The notes below the pieces were generated by a model. That model was not told where the DNA came from, made no database searches, and saw nothing but the letters and a program-made list of their open reading frames with translations. Shown here piece by piece: positions 34,935 through 45,700 of a DNA stretch of 56,336 nt (its first letter is position 1; the number at the start of each line of letters is the position of its first letter). The translations under genes and the position numbers were made by a program. This DNA is from CAIXQW01 sp046049675 (GTDB lineage: Bacteria; Bacteroidota; Bacteroidia; Chitinophagales; Chitinophagaceae): assembly GCA_046049675.1 (NCBI GenBank), contig JBJORA010000017.1:1-56336 (forward strand), in the 5' to 3' direction.

Positions 34935-36805
34935 TACTTCATCAATGAACCCGCCATTAAAAACACCCAATTCTTGTCACCAGTAGTTTCGTACTTGTCT
35001 TTTGCGCGAATCGCATCTACCTTTTTGTGATTAAGATATCCATTCTTAGCCAGTCGGTCTAATGAGGCATTAATCGCATCAACCACAGATTTGTTCTGCA
35101 TCCAATTTTGCTGTGGAGGTTCGTAACCGATTTTATCCGTACGCCAGGCAATTTCTTTGGGCATCGTATTCTCAAAGGTTTGACGCATTATCCATTTTGT
35201 CCAGCCGTCATTAATTTTCATCGTAGCTGGCAGTGTAAATAAAAATTCTACGAGTTCATGGCTAAGAAATGGTAAACGAACTTCTCTGCTGTGAGCCATA
35301 CTATTGCGATCCGCAAAACGTAATAACTGCTGTAGGCCATACTTCATCGTACTGCTATACAGCGAGTGATTTAAGCTTTCGAATGTATTGCCCGGTGTAA
35401 CAAACACTTTGCTTCTATTACTTGCATAGAAGTCGCTCGTAAAGAAGCCAGTTGTTGTTTGCTTGACTTGATTTTTTAGTATCTTAATCGGCTTAATCAA
35501 TTGTGGTGCTACTCCGCGTATCCTATCTGCAAAAGTTGGCTTTGTAATTTCGTTAATTGGATTGTTTTTATGAAGTGCATTGTAGGCAATTAGTTGTGGC
35601 TTGTAAATGGAGCGGTCGTGCTTATTTAACTCTGCAAAAAAGGGATTGTAGTAAGCATGATAACCTGCCAATACTTCATCAGCCCCTTGACCATCTAGTA
35701 ACACTGTAGTATTGTGTTCCTTTGCCAATCGCATTACACAATATTGAGCATAAATACTAGCGCTACCAAACGGCTCCTCTTGATGCCAAATCAACTTCTG
35801 AAGATCATCAAGCATTCCTTGATCAGTAGGCGTAACAAAATGTGGATTTGCATTTGTAGTTTTAAGCACAAAGTCCATGTATTTGCGTTCGTCCTTCTTG
35901 AAGCCAGGAAAAACAGCGCTAAAAGTGTTTTGCGATTTAGCTGACTTAAAACTATCAATAGTGCAAACAACCAATGAAGAATCTAACCCTCCACTTAAAC
36001 TACTGCCTACAGCCACATCGCTTCGCAATCTTCTATTTACAGACAAGTTGAAAAGTTCTCTAAAGCGTTCAGACGCTACTTCAATACTAATTGACTTATC
36101 GATGTTTTTATAGTCTATATCGTAGTATCTTTTTATCTGAAAGTCGTTTGTTTTCAGATTAATGTAAATAAAATGACTATGCTCTAAACGCGTAGCGTTT
36201 CTAAAAAATGTTTCACTTAAATCTTGGGGATTCTCTGTGTAACCGTACGACAAGTAATTAAATAGCATTATGTCATTGATTGCACTGTCAATACCAGCTG
36301 CCCACAAGCATTTAATCTCGCTACCAAATACAAAATGCTCTCCGTCAATATAATTATAAAAAAAAGGTTTTTCCCCGAAACGGTCGCGAGCGCAGAATAA
36401 AGTTTGCTCTTGCTTGTCGTAGATTGCAAATGCAAACATGCCGTCTAGTAAGTACAAACAGTCTTTACCATGTTTGTGATAAAGCGCCATTAAAACCTCC
36501 GTGTCACTTTGTGTGTGAAAATGGTAACCTTGCTTAACAAGTAACTCCTTTAGCTCAACATAATTATAGATTTCGCCATTGAAAACTATTGAAAACCTAT
36601 CCATGTACTGCATAGGTTGGTCAGCAGCATGGCTTAAATCAATAATTGATAAGCGGCGATGTGCTAAGCCAACATTGCTAGCATCATTAATCCAATGCCC
36701 TTCGCCGTCAGGACCTCGATGTTCTATTACATCGGTCATCGCCTTAAGCGTAGCTATTTCTACTGGTTTTTTAGAAAAGGAGATATATCCGCTAATTCCA
36801 CACAT
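34934..36805 (-). CDS. asnB: AsnB-type glutamine amidotransferase (second of three)
   Basis: This 623-residue paralogue has nucleophile Cys2 (MCGISGYIS), EHRGPDGEGHW, VFNGEIYNYVE in the glutaminase domain, and the PP-loop SGGLDS at residues 271-276, followed by DGQGADEVLAGYHAYY. Its synthase domain differs clearly from the first copy: it has QGADE where copy one has GGDE, and HQEEPFGS where copy one has YDEPFAD. It is therefore not a recent duplicate and may amidate a different sugar or position. A TATGTTTG sequence sits just in front of the ATG (36812-36819), very close for a promoter. The gene couples to a glycosyltransferase by a one-base overlap. Confidence 0.9.
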   Translation of the reverse strand: MCGISGYISFSKKPVEIATLKAMTDVIEHRGPDGEGHWINDASNVGLAHRRLSIIDLSHAADQPMQYMDRFSIVFNGEIYNYVELKELLVKQGYHFHTQSDTEVLMALYHKHGKDCLYLLDGMFAFAIYDKQEQTLFCARDRFGEKPFFYNYIDGEHFVFGSEIKCLWAAGIDSAINDIMLFNYLSYGYTENPQDLSETFFRNATRLEHSHFIYINLKTNDFQIKRYYDIDYKNIDKSISIEVASERFRELFNLSVNRRLRSDVAVGSSLSGGLDSSLVVCTIDSFKSAKSQNTFSAVFPGFKKDERKYMDFVLKTTNANPHFVTPTDQGMLDDLQKLIWHQEEPFGSASIYAQYCVMRLAKEHNTTVLLDGQGADEVLAGYHAYYNPFFAELNKHDRSIYKPQLIAYNALHKNNPINEITKPTFADRIRGVAPQLIKPIKILKNQVKQTTTGFFTSDFYASNRSKVFVTPGNTFESLNHSLYSSTMKYGLQQLLRFADRNSMAHSREVRLPFLSHELVEFLFTLPATMKINDGWTKWIMRQTFENTMPKEIAWRTDKIGYEPPQQNWMQNKSVVDAINASLDRLAKNGYLNHKKVDAIRAKDKYETTGDKNWVFLMAGSLMK

Positions 36806-36848
36806 AGTTTACAAACATATATATAATTATCATAGTTAAATGAACTGC

Positions 36849-37484
36849 TTACATCAGTAAGCGAATCAATTCAAAGGCTTCGGCATACTTAGTATCACAC
36901 TGTACTCCTCTAACCCTAGCAAGCGACCGAAGAAATTCTTCACTAACATAAGACCGGTGTGTTTGAGATTTATATTGTTGCATAGCATTAATCTTTAATG
37001 CCAGATTCTGCTCTGATAGTGCTACAAAACAATCAGTGGAAAATGATAAATTATTCCATGGCATTTCATAGCCATAAATGGTACTATTCTTAAACGCTCG
37101 AACACCTTCCTCATGAATAACCTGATGATCTTGGTGAATATCGAAAGAACTAGGAAGAAAGATAATGTTAGGCTTCAAGGTTTGCCGAAGTTTTATTAAA
37201 TCCTCCAAAATATCTTGTCTACGGTTCTTGAACTCTCGCACATCGTAGTCAAAAAAATGTACATTCTCAGATTTTAGCCCAAGCTCATTTGTAGCAGCAA
37301 GCAACTCTTTTTCAAGGGTGTCCTCTTTCCAACCACTTGGCAGTGACCTTCTGCAAGTACTAAAAGCAAAATAGTAAATCTCAATGTTTGGGCTATTGTA
37401 CTTGGCTATAGTACCGCCGCAACCTAGTTCACCGTCATCGGTATGGGGAGCTAGTATTAGTATTCTATCGTGATCCTTAATCAT
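36849..37484 (-). CDS. PIG-L family N-deacetylase
   Basis: This 211-residue LmbE/PIG-L protein removes N-acetyl groups from sugars such as GlcNAc using zinc. The metal motif reads LAPHTDDGELGCGG (residues 11-24; His14, Asp16, Asp17), and the second cluster is PSSFDIHQDHQVIHEE (about 111-126) with His117 and His120. There is no signal peptide, so it acts in the cytoplasm on a UDP-sugar, or on a lipid-linked intermediate before flipping. It lies 12 bases after an LpxD-like N-acyltransferase, suggesting that the two exchange an acetyl for a longer acyl group on the same amino sugar. That coupling is inference. Confidence 0.87.
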   Translation of the reverse strand: MIKDHDRILILAPHTDDGELGCGGTIAKYNSPNIEIYYFAFSTCRRSLPSGWKEDTLEKELLAATNELGLKSENVHFFDYDVREFKNRRQDILEDLIKLRQTLKPNIIFLPSSFDIHQDHQVIHEEGVRAFKNSTIYGYEMPWNNLSFSTDCFVALSEQNLALKINAMQQYKSQTHRSYVSEEFLRSLARVRGVQCDTKYAEAFELIRLLM

Positions 37485-37496
37485 ACAAATTAGTAT

Positions 37497-38390
37497 CTAC
37501 TTTTTTTCTAATTTTTTTCCGGGATTACCAACCCACACTTCTTCATTAGGTATGTTTTTTGTAATTACAGCGCCTAGACCAATCAATGCGTCATCGCCCA
37601 CTACCAATCCATTTTTAACAGTACAATTTGGTGCTAACCATGCACGATCTCCGATGATAGTACTGCCACCAACGATGGCATGCGCTATCACTGCGCAGTG
37701 CTTTCCTACTACCACGTTGTGAGCAATATGTACAAGGTTGTCTATTTTAGTACCCTCTCCAATAATAGTATCTGCTAGAACACCTCTGTCAATGCATGAA
37801 TTGTTTCCAATATCCACATTATCGCAAATCCTAACCCCTCCCAAGTGCTCAATAAGCAAAAAAGATCCATCACTTTGCCGCTCATACCCAAAACCTACAC
37901 CTCCAATTGTTGTATTTGCTCCAATAAATACGCTATTACCAATGGTGCAATTTTCGACCAAAACGGTATTGTCAAGAATAATACAGTCATTGCCAATTGT
38001 ACACCCTGGCCCAATTACCACAAACGCACCAAGATAAACGCGTTCCCCTAGAATTACAGTGGAATGTATTTGCGCGGTTGCATGCACACCTACTGGCTTT
38101 TCTTTAGCAAAAAACTTGCTCAACAGGCTTTGAAAAGCACTTCGGGGATTTGTGCAAACTAGGTAATTTACTTTGCTACTAATAGTATCAGGTAGCTTTG
38201 CACAGATTACCGTACCTTGATGAATACTCGCAATTTTTTCAGTATTAGATAGTGATGCCCATGTAATTTGCGTATCTAAAAGTGTTTGACCTGATAGTGG
38301 AACTACCCTATCTACAATAGCGTTTGCATTGCCCAGGTAATGCTCCTGTGGTTTTAAGTGGTTTACTATATCAATTATTGCTACTCCCAT
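37497..38390 (-). CDS. LpxD-like N-acyltransferase of the polysaccharide locus
   Basis: This 297-residue left-handed beta-helix enzyme has an abbreviated N-terminal domain (residues 1-100), then LpxD-style coils: GFGYERQSDGSFLLIEHLGG, DIGNNSCIDRG, and IDNLVHIAHNVVVGKH with the catalytic His at position 224. LpxD moves a 3-hydroxyacyl chain from ACP to a glucosamine amine. This copy is shorter than housekeeping LpxD (about 340) and ends in EEVWVGNPGKKLEKK, as in sugar O/N-acyltransferases, and not in the LpxD C-terminal helix. With the adjacent PIG-L deacetylase it may re-acylate a polysaccharide amino sugar. A housekeeping lipid A role is less likely given the context. Confidence 0.8.
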   Translation of the reverse strand: MGVAIIDIVNHLKPQEHYLGNANAIVDRVVPLSGQTLLDTQITWASLSNTEKIASIHQGTVICAKLPDTISSKVNYLVCTNPRSAFQSLLSKFFAKEKPVGVHATAQIHSTVILGERVYLGAFVVIGPGCTIGNDCIILDNTVLVENCTIGNSVFIGANTTIGGVGFGYERQSDGSFLLIEHLGGVRICDNVDIGNNSCIDRGVLADTIIGEGTKIDNLVHIAHNVVVGKHCAVIAHAIVGGSTIIGDRAWLAPNCTVKNGLVVGDDALIGLGAVITKNIPNEEVWVGNPGKKLEKK

Positions 38391-38473
38391 ATCAGTATAT
38401 TGAAAATTTTACTTAAAATTTTGCAGCGTTAGAAGTATGCTCAAAATAACCTGCATTTATAATCATAGAGAGG

Positions 38474-38527
38474 CCTAAACCGCCGCTGCTTTGTACTTGC
38501 TGTAGCACGACACAGCAATGCTTTAGG
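38474..38527 (-). other. Nested inverted repeat between two polysaccharide genes
   Basis: Within the 139-base gap upstream of the LpxD-like gene, CCTAAA (38474-38479) can pair with TTTAGG (38522-38527), enclosing TTGCTGT (38497-38503) that pairs with ACAGCAA (38512-38518). The structure begins three bases after the stop of the preceding gene. No T-run follows, so it is not a standard terminator; an attenuator or an RNA 3' end is possible. Confidence 0.3.
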
Positions 38528-38529
38528 TG

Positions 38530-39672
38530 CTAATGCACTAAGCGCCTAATCTGTTCTAAGTATTGTTTGTGAAACTCTTCAGAAGACAATACTTGTGCAG
38601 CCTTGCTCGAATTCATTTTATAGTGCAATATTTTTTCAGCGGAAAGCTCTCGCAGCGTATGAATACAATCTACGACGTCAAACCCTTTACTTACTACCCC
38701 ACATTGCCATTGATTTACAAGTTTTGCCATATCGACATTTGGACTAATTACAAGTGCTAGTCTAGCTTGGATGTATTCAAAAATCTTGTTAGGCATAGCC
38801 GCCATTTGATTAAAATTCTCGGCAAACAATAAGTATAAGCCCACATCGTAATTGTTAAGCATCGGTACGATATCAGCAAAACTTATAGGCTGCAATAATT
38901 TTACGTTTGAATAGCGCTCACACAAATTTTGTATTTGATTATAGTACTCTACGTTACTGCCCTTAGTAAGGTACATGTCCAGAGCAAACCTTTCTGGTAG
39001 TGCACCAACAGCCTCAATCATTCGTTCTAGATACCTGTCCTTAATGCATGCCCCATGATGCACAACCTTAATAATACTTCCACAAGGCTTAGGCTGCAAA
39101 TCATGATAAAACGCCGCATTTGGCAGCAAAAAACTATCCCTGCCAAATACCTCTTTCGTTTTTTCTACTATCGTTGCACTTACATTAACCAATAAATCAA
39201 CTTGGGGAAGGTATGTGCTATATAATTCCTCATAGTATTTTTGATAGGTTTCTGCCCAATTAGGTCGATTATCAAATTCTAGTGGATAGTATTCATGCGC
39301 GTTAAAGACAAGCTTAAAGTTACAGCTAGACTTGAGTTGAGCCACATTGCTCAGGAAAACAGGATCATGTATGATAACAACATCTGGTTTGTGCGTTCTA
39401 ATTGCACTTCTTATGCGTAGCTTAGCGCTATTGAAAAGTATATTCTGAAACTGTGTTGCACGAAAATACTTTCTTAAAATATAGTTGAAAACGCGGGCAG
39501 GCAAATTGTTCTTTAATTGTGTACTAACGTAATAAGTAACACCATTTGCCGCCTCATTAGGTAGCTCAGATGCATACACAACTACATCAAAAACCTTGGA
39601 CATTGCTGCAACAGACCGTACTATACGTGGTCCATTTACCGCACTTCTATTTGTAAGTAAAAGAACTTTCAA
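38530..39672 (-). CDS. Glycosyltransferase (GT-B, family 4-like), TTG start
   Basis: The 380-residue protein begins at a TTG at 39672: an in-frame stop lies directly before it, the first ATG is at codon 24, and the first codons encode the opening Rossmann strand KVLLLTNRSAVNGPRIVR. An AGAAGG stretch lies about 14 bases upstream. The N-terminal half includes KPDVVIIHDPVFLSNVA and FNAHEYYPLEF. The C-terminal donor domain includes VVHHGACIKDRYLERMIEAV and the MPNKIFEYIQARLALVISPN stretch, where the Glu binds donor. Such enzymes are often core or side-chain transferases. The gene follows the giant protein gene after 72 bases. Confidence 0.8.
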   Translation of the reverse strand: MKVLLLTNRSAVNGPRIVRSVAAMSKVFDVVVYASELPNEAANGVTYYVSTQLKNNLPARVFNYILRKYFRATQFQNILFNSAKLRIRSAIRTHKPDVVIIHDPVFLSNVAQLKSSCNFKLVFNAHEYYPLEFDNRPNWAETYQKYYEELYSTYLPQVDLLVNVSATIVEKTKEVFGRDSFLLPNAAFYHDLQPKPCGSIIKVVHHGACIKDRYLERMIEAVGALPERFALDMYLTKGSNVEYYNQIQNLCERYSNVKLLQPISFADIVPMLNNYDVGLYLLFAENFNQMAAMPNKIFEYIQARLALVISPNVDMAKLVNQWQCGVVSKGFDVVDCIHTLRELSAEKILHYKMNSSKAAQVLSSEEFHKQYLEQIRRLVH

Positions 39673-39744
39673 CTATGAATTTTTACCTTCTGTTCTACTT
39701 AATTATACACTACGTTGCTAAAATCAAGTGGGTTGCCATTGCGC

Positions 39745-42700
39745 TTAAAAAGCTTGGCGACGTATCTTGCTATTTTGTCTAAATGAAGCGTTATTTCTTG
39801 TGTATTGTATAGACACATGATAGATACCGACTGCTAGTGCCTGTAAATCTATAGAAAACACATTTCTACCAAGTACATTGTAGTCTGACTTCACTACCCG
39901 GCCTTGTACATCAGTTACAACAATAGACTGCAATGCAAAGTTTGAAGTGTCTGAAGCAACTATATAAACCACTCCGTTAGTGTGCGTAGGAAATACTTGC
40001 AAATTTGCAGTGTTAGTAATAGCAATCGTGTCGGAGTTCAATGTACAGCCATTGCTGTCAATCACATTGTACCAATAGTCGCCTTGCTGGTTTGCTAATA
40101 GACTCTCCACTCCAGCTGCAACCAGTTGATTCTCGTAGAACCAATTAGGAGAAAACACTGTCAAGGCATTAAGTCTGGTTCCTATTTGCTCTATGGCAGG
40201 GTGCTGCTGCTCAAAACACTTTACGTACAAGTTAGTATCTAGTGCAGCATAACAACCATTTGCGTCTTCTATTCCAAATAAGGTATAAGTGCCACAGGAC
40301 AAATGCAATGAATCATTATCTACTAACTTATAATCAATAGTGTTTGACCCAAATCGAAGCATTGCTAGCTTGATAGGCTGTTCTCCACTTAAGTTAAAGT
40401 AACAGGCAATAGCTTGCAGTTCACAAAGTGTATCTAAACGAGAAAAGCTTACAGAAGCCGCTGAATTATCAATAACAATGGAAGTATCAAAAATTCTACT
40501 ACAGCCAAAGCCATCAACTAGCATTATTGAATCTATAAGGCCATTTGTTGTATATAGTGAGTAACTAGTACCGGCTATTGGTACGCTGGCGGTGGTACCA
40601 TCCAAATCATATAGTAATGTGCAAGGGCTAGAAGAATTTATCGCTAAGGTTATTTTCGTGCTATCTACACCACATATGTAGCTTTCGGTGATATTTGTAA
40701 TTTCTATTGGCTCATATGGCGCTATATAGGTAGCCTGCAGTGGGTGGCTACAACCAAATACATTTTGTACACTTAGGAAAGTTAAACTACCATTTGGTAG
40801 ATAGAATTTAAATGCCATTGTATCCAAAATTGTGACGGAATCCAGTACCGCGTTAACAGAATAAAACAGCTTATAAGGCAGGTTGCCATCATTGGCTTGT
40901 ACTTGGATGTATCTAGTCTTTTGCTCACAATCGGTGAGTATTGGCGAAAATGATAGGACTATACTGTCGATATCTACGACAAACGTGTCTGCAATTACCG
41001 TGAAGCAGAGTGCATCTTGCATTCCTATTAGCGCATACAGACCTTTACTAAAGCTATGCACTAATGTTGGAGCATAAGTTGTATCTGCAAATAAATCGCC
41101 GTTAACTAGATTCTTCCATTGTAGAATTATCGGAAAGTTTCCACTGACCTGAAATTCTCGTGTTTGTTTGTATAAGCTACAATCATTGTAGACATTTGTA
41201 GTAATATAACCCAAACTATCAGATGATAGCACACTTGCTTGTTGGAGCTGGATTTGGCAACCGCTCGCGTCACTGAGTGAGGTGTATATGAACTCGCCAT
41301 TACTAATCAATGTATCTAAAGTGCTACTGCCAAAGCTCCATGTAAAAGGCACGCCACCGACTAGTCCCGTTAGTGTATATGGTGCCGTACCTTCTAAATC
41401 AAAATGCATAAGATGCTTTTTAGCTAGGCAATTGTAGGATTGATAACTATTGTAAAATTCAATGCTATCAAAATAATTGACATACTGCTCACTTAATTGT
41501 ATGACGCAACCCTTAGCGTCAATTATACTTAATAATTTAATGGAATCTTGGACTACAGTAAATGTAGTAGTAGAGTCATACAAGTTTATAGTTGTTGGCA
41601 CTACACCTAATAAGTAGTCAAGGGTTATGGGAAAATTTCCTTCAACATCTATTGTAACATCTACTAAGTGGGTATTGCAGTCTAAATTAAAATCTACATT
41701 CTTAAACTTTGTAACGACACCAGAAATACTTACCGCTTGATTAATAGCGAAATCGCAACCATTGGCGTCTATGCAACTGATAAAATTGTACTGTCCATTC
41801 GCTAATACTGTGTCTAAAGTATTGCCAGCAATAGCCAAAGAGTCAAGTACGTTGTTCCTTAAGAACTTAATCGTAAATGGCGAATTGCCACTGCACGCTA
41901 TGTAAACAGAATTAGAGCCATCTGCACAATTAAAAGGCTGCTGCGTGATAGTGCAGTAAACTGGATATTTATCGAAAATGTAGCTGTGTCCTACTAGCAA
42001 TTCCGAGCAATTAGTACTATCCACTACGTCAATAAATTGATAAGTACCATTAGAATGGTGAGTTGTGGTATTACCAATCGGCAATACCATACTGTCAAGT
42101 ACCCCATTTTTAAGAAAGTGAACAGTAAATGGTGCATTCCCTTGTAATTGCCAAGCGATTTCTGTGCTATTTGTGCTACAATTATATTGAGGTGAACTAT
42201 TTGAAACAACAAGCTCAGCAGTATTAATGGTAATTGACTGACCTAGGCTTAGCGAACAACCTAATTTGTCACTAAGAAGAGAAAGGATAAAATTTTCACT
42301 AGGCCAAAGAGAAGTTTGCTGAGCACTTGCTACTACAAGCGAGTCAAATTGCACACCTCGCCAGTAGTAAAGGGTTAGAGGGAAATTACCGTCTGCATTA
42401 ATTGCGACTGGTGTCAAATTACTAGCACAATCAAATGGCAGAACTGTACTAACGAAGGAAAGCTCGGAGAAGTCTATAGTATCCTGCAAACCAAGGGGCC
42501 ACGTGCAACCAGATCCATCAACGACCTCTATAAAATGATATGTTCCATTGATGAGTGATGTCGTTATAGAATAACTATTCACAACGAAACTATCGGCAGC
42601 GCCATTGTACAGATAACGAAGTACAAATGGTAAATTGCCTTGAAACGACCAAGTACGTTCTGCAAAAGCAGTACTGCAATTATATGATATTGGCGTAAAG

Positions 42701-45700
42701 CTTACATCAATGCTATCCGTGCTTAGTACAATAGGTTGAATAAGACTAAGTTCGCAATTAGTAGCATCATTAGCTGTCTGAAATAAATAACTACCAGGGC
42801 TTAATAGTGTATCGAAGGGCAAACTTGCAATTTGCAAAATTTCTCCTTGTCCGTTGACTTGATAGGTCAAGCTAAACGGTCCATTACCTGTGCCAGAAAT
42901 ATTTAATGGGGTCTTTGCCGTAGCGCAATCGAACGGTAGTAAATTGAAGTTGACTGCCAGGGAATGAAAATCGATAGTATCCACAACATTAAGAGAAATA
43001 GCACAACCAGTAGCATCAACTAATTCAGTAAAATTGTATATTCCATTACTTAGCGACGTTACAATTGAATCCCCATTGATTATGACACTATCAGCAACAT
43101 TGTTAAACAGAAAACGAAGAACGAACGGAGCATTTCCTTGCAGCCACCAATGCCTTTCAGCCTTTGCAACGCTACAATCGTATGAAACGGATGAATAATT
43201 AACACCTATCGTGTCTGCATCAATCGTTATAGATTTGAAAATATTTGACACACAACTTGTGCTGTCAACAGCTGTCTGAAAAAAGTAATCACCAGCAGGC
43301 AACAATGTATCAAATGGCAACATTGGCACAAGCAATGATTGTATCCCACCATTCAATTGGTAGTCAATTGCGAATGGCCCATTACCACTTCCCGAAATTA
43401 GGATTGGAGTCAGTGATGTCCCACAATCAAACGCTAGTGCTTGCACGTTTAGTATGCTAGCTTGATAGTCAATGTCAAAAGAATCACTTAATGGGATAGT
43501 GCAATTATTTGCATCTCTAGCAAATAGAAATTGATAGAAGCCATTATTTACTTGCTTTACGTAGGTGTTCGTTGAAACAAAGAAACTATCAACTATGCCA
43601 TCTCGCTTATAAAACACCTCAAATGGCAGATTGCCTGACACAGTTATTGTAATGTCTGTCAATGTATCTGCGCAGTTATAGTTAGGGCTAGAAATTGCGC
43701 AAGAAGCAGCAGCAAATTGGACAAGCGTATTATATAATATTGGCTGAGTACATTGTGTGCTATCCGTAATTGTACTTATAAATACTAAAGCGCTATCAGC
43801 CACAGGAATACTTATGTGATTGACATTGCTCGTAATCGTCTTTGCAATATTCGATTCAAGGTATGATACTGAAAAAGGAGGGTTACCACTAACGTCAAAG
43901 TGCACACTTGTTTGCCCTGTAGTGCATAGCCAAGAAACGATTGGATTCGTTGCAGAAAGAACAGTATCAGCAACTCTTACACCCGAAAAAGAATCAGCAA
44001 CACAACCCTTTTGATCCTCTATATGTGTAATCTGAAATTCACCTCGTTGCAACAGCTTAGAGAAATTGCCATCAGCGACCAGTGTCGTGTTCGTAACCCC
44101 ATTATACAAATATGTTACTTCTGCTAAAGCATTGGCCTGAATTGCATATGATAACAACGTACTATCTATTGCACATAAATAGTTACGACTACTAAGCTGC
44201 GCATTAACAGGCAAATCCTTCTGATAGTAAATGCTATCCGTTGCAAAGCCTTCAACACCAACTGCCGACCAAATCTTACTAATTCTATAGTAACCACTTT
44301 GGTAGACGGCAACAGTTGTATCTAAGGCATTAACTATCAAAGTATCGACATCAGCGCCATTGTGCTGCACAACAACCGTAAATGGTGCAACACCTTTCAT
44401 TTTAAGTGCTATAGTAAGACTGTCCGATAAGCAGGCCGTATAGTTTGGATGAAGTGAAACAGTTGGCTTTGCCTTAACGTCGCTAATAAAACTAGCTAGT
44501 GCGCCACAATTAAATGTATGACTACCATTAGCAAAAAAACTATTGCTTGATTGTACATTATTTAATGGTAATAGAAAGTTCTTAGTTGTACTAGTTTGCG
44601 CTTCATAGTCACTAAAGTATACGCCTTCATTTGTATTCCACGTAAATAAAAAATTAGTACTTAGCGAGTCAATATTGGCGTAAATATTTGAAGCGGTGTA
44701 TTTAGCATAGAGGCTATCAAAATATAGCTGATTGGAATTAGAGGCGGGAAATGCATTGTCGAATAAAGTGCTATATCCACTTGCACAGTATACGCCTGCT
44801 GGCTCACATTGTAAGCCACTCAACAACGCTGCGGTGCCTCCCTGTGATAAACCAATCACAATCACTTTATCATATTTTGATTGTAAATATTTAATTGTTG
44901 CTAGTGCCTCAATCATGTAATTTGCTGCATAAGGTCTACCATAACCTTGCAGACCTTGAATTAATCCAAGTTCGTTGACTTTTCTGTTAACACCGGCCAC
45001 GTTCCTCCAATGCGCTCTCCAGTCTTCATTGGGTTTTACTTGGTAATATACATCGCCATAGCCAGTAAGGAAGTTTAGCATATAACAACCAATATTGTGG
45101 TAGTTACTAGCTAAATTAATCATCTGTGAGGTTTGGTTAATGCCTGAACCAGGTATTAAGTATATTGCTGTGCTAGTATCAGCTACTGCCCGCGGGAAAA
45201 AAGCTGAATACGATTGAGCAGCTTTGCCATTGAGTTCGAAATTTAATGTCCTATTTTGTGGCACTACTAGCAAATTATTTGATAGGTTATTATCTACAAT
45301 AAGCTTTTCAAAGGCTCCGTAAAAATCTGAAGAAGTAAACTTGTAACTATCATACATTGCAAAGAGTTCAGTAGTATCATTAATGCTTGCTGAAATTTGC
45401 TTGTTTGTATCTACATTCCAAAGTACATCAGTAAAAACAAAATTATACAATGAAATTGGGTTGCCAATATTGCTTGGTTTTACTTCGTGTAGCAACTGAA
45501 AAACTCGTACGGTGTCATCTCCAATCTTTGTGCAAATATCAACTAGGCTCTTGCCAATAGCATAAGACTCCAATAGTCCAGATTGATTCTTTACAAAATA
45601 ATTTGAATCGTATAATACAAATAAGTTTCTCCACGTAACATCTACATTAGGGTAAGGCAATTGCGTTTGAGCAATGTTTGGCTGTACAAACGCAATAGGA

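Noticed and set aside
34935..34970. Earlier start for the glycosyltransferase following the second asnB
   Set aside because: It would overlap asnB by 37 bases, while the TAATG junction at 34934 gives a classic coupled start directly at the first beta-strand.
36812..36819. TATGTTTG as a promoter for the second asnB
   Set aside because: It is only six bases from the ATG; a transcript would be essentially leaderless, so it is mentioned with the gene but not listed as a site.
40423..44433. Regular DNA periodicity of about 249 bases, at first glance like an array of repeats
   Set aside because: Not a CRISPR or satellite: the units are one continuous reading frame, diverged at DNA level, with no conserved short repeat and spacer pattern.
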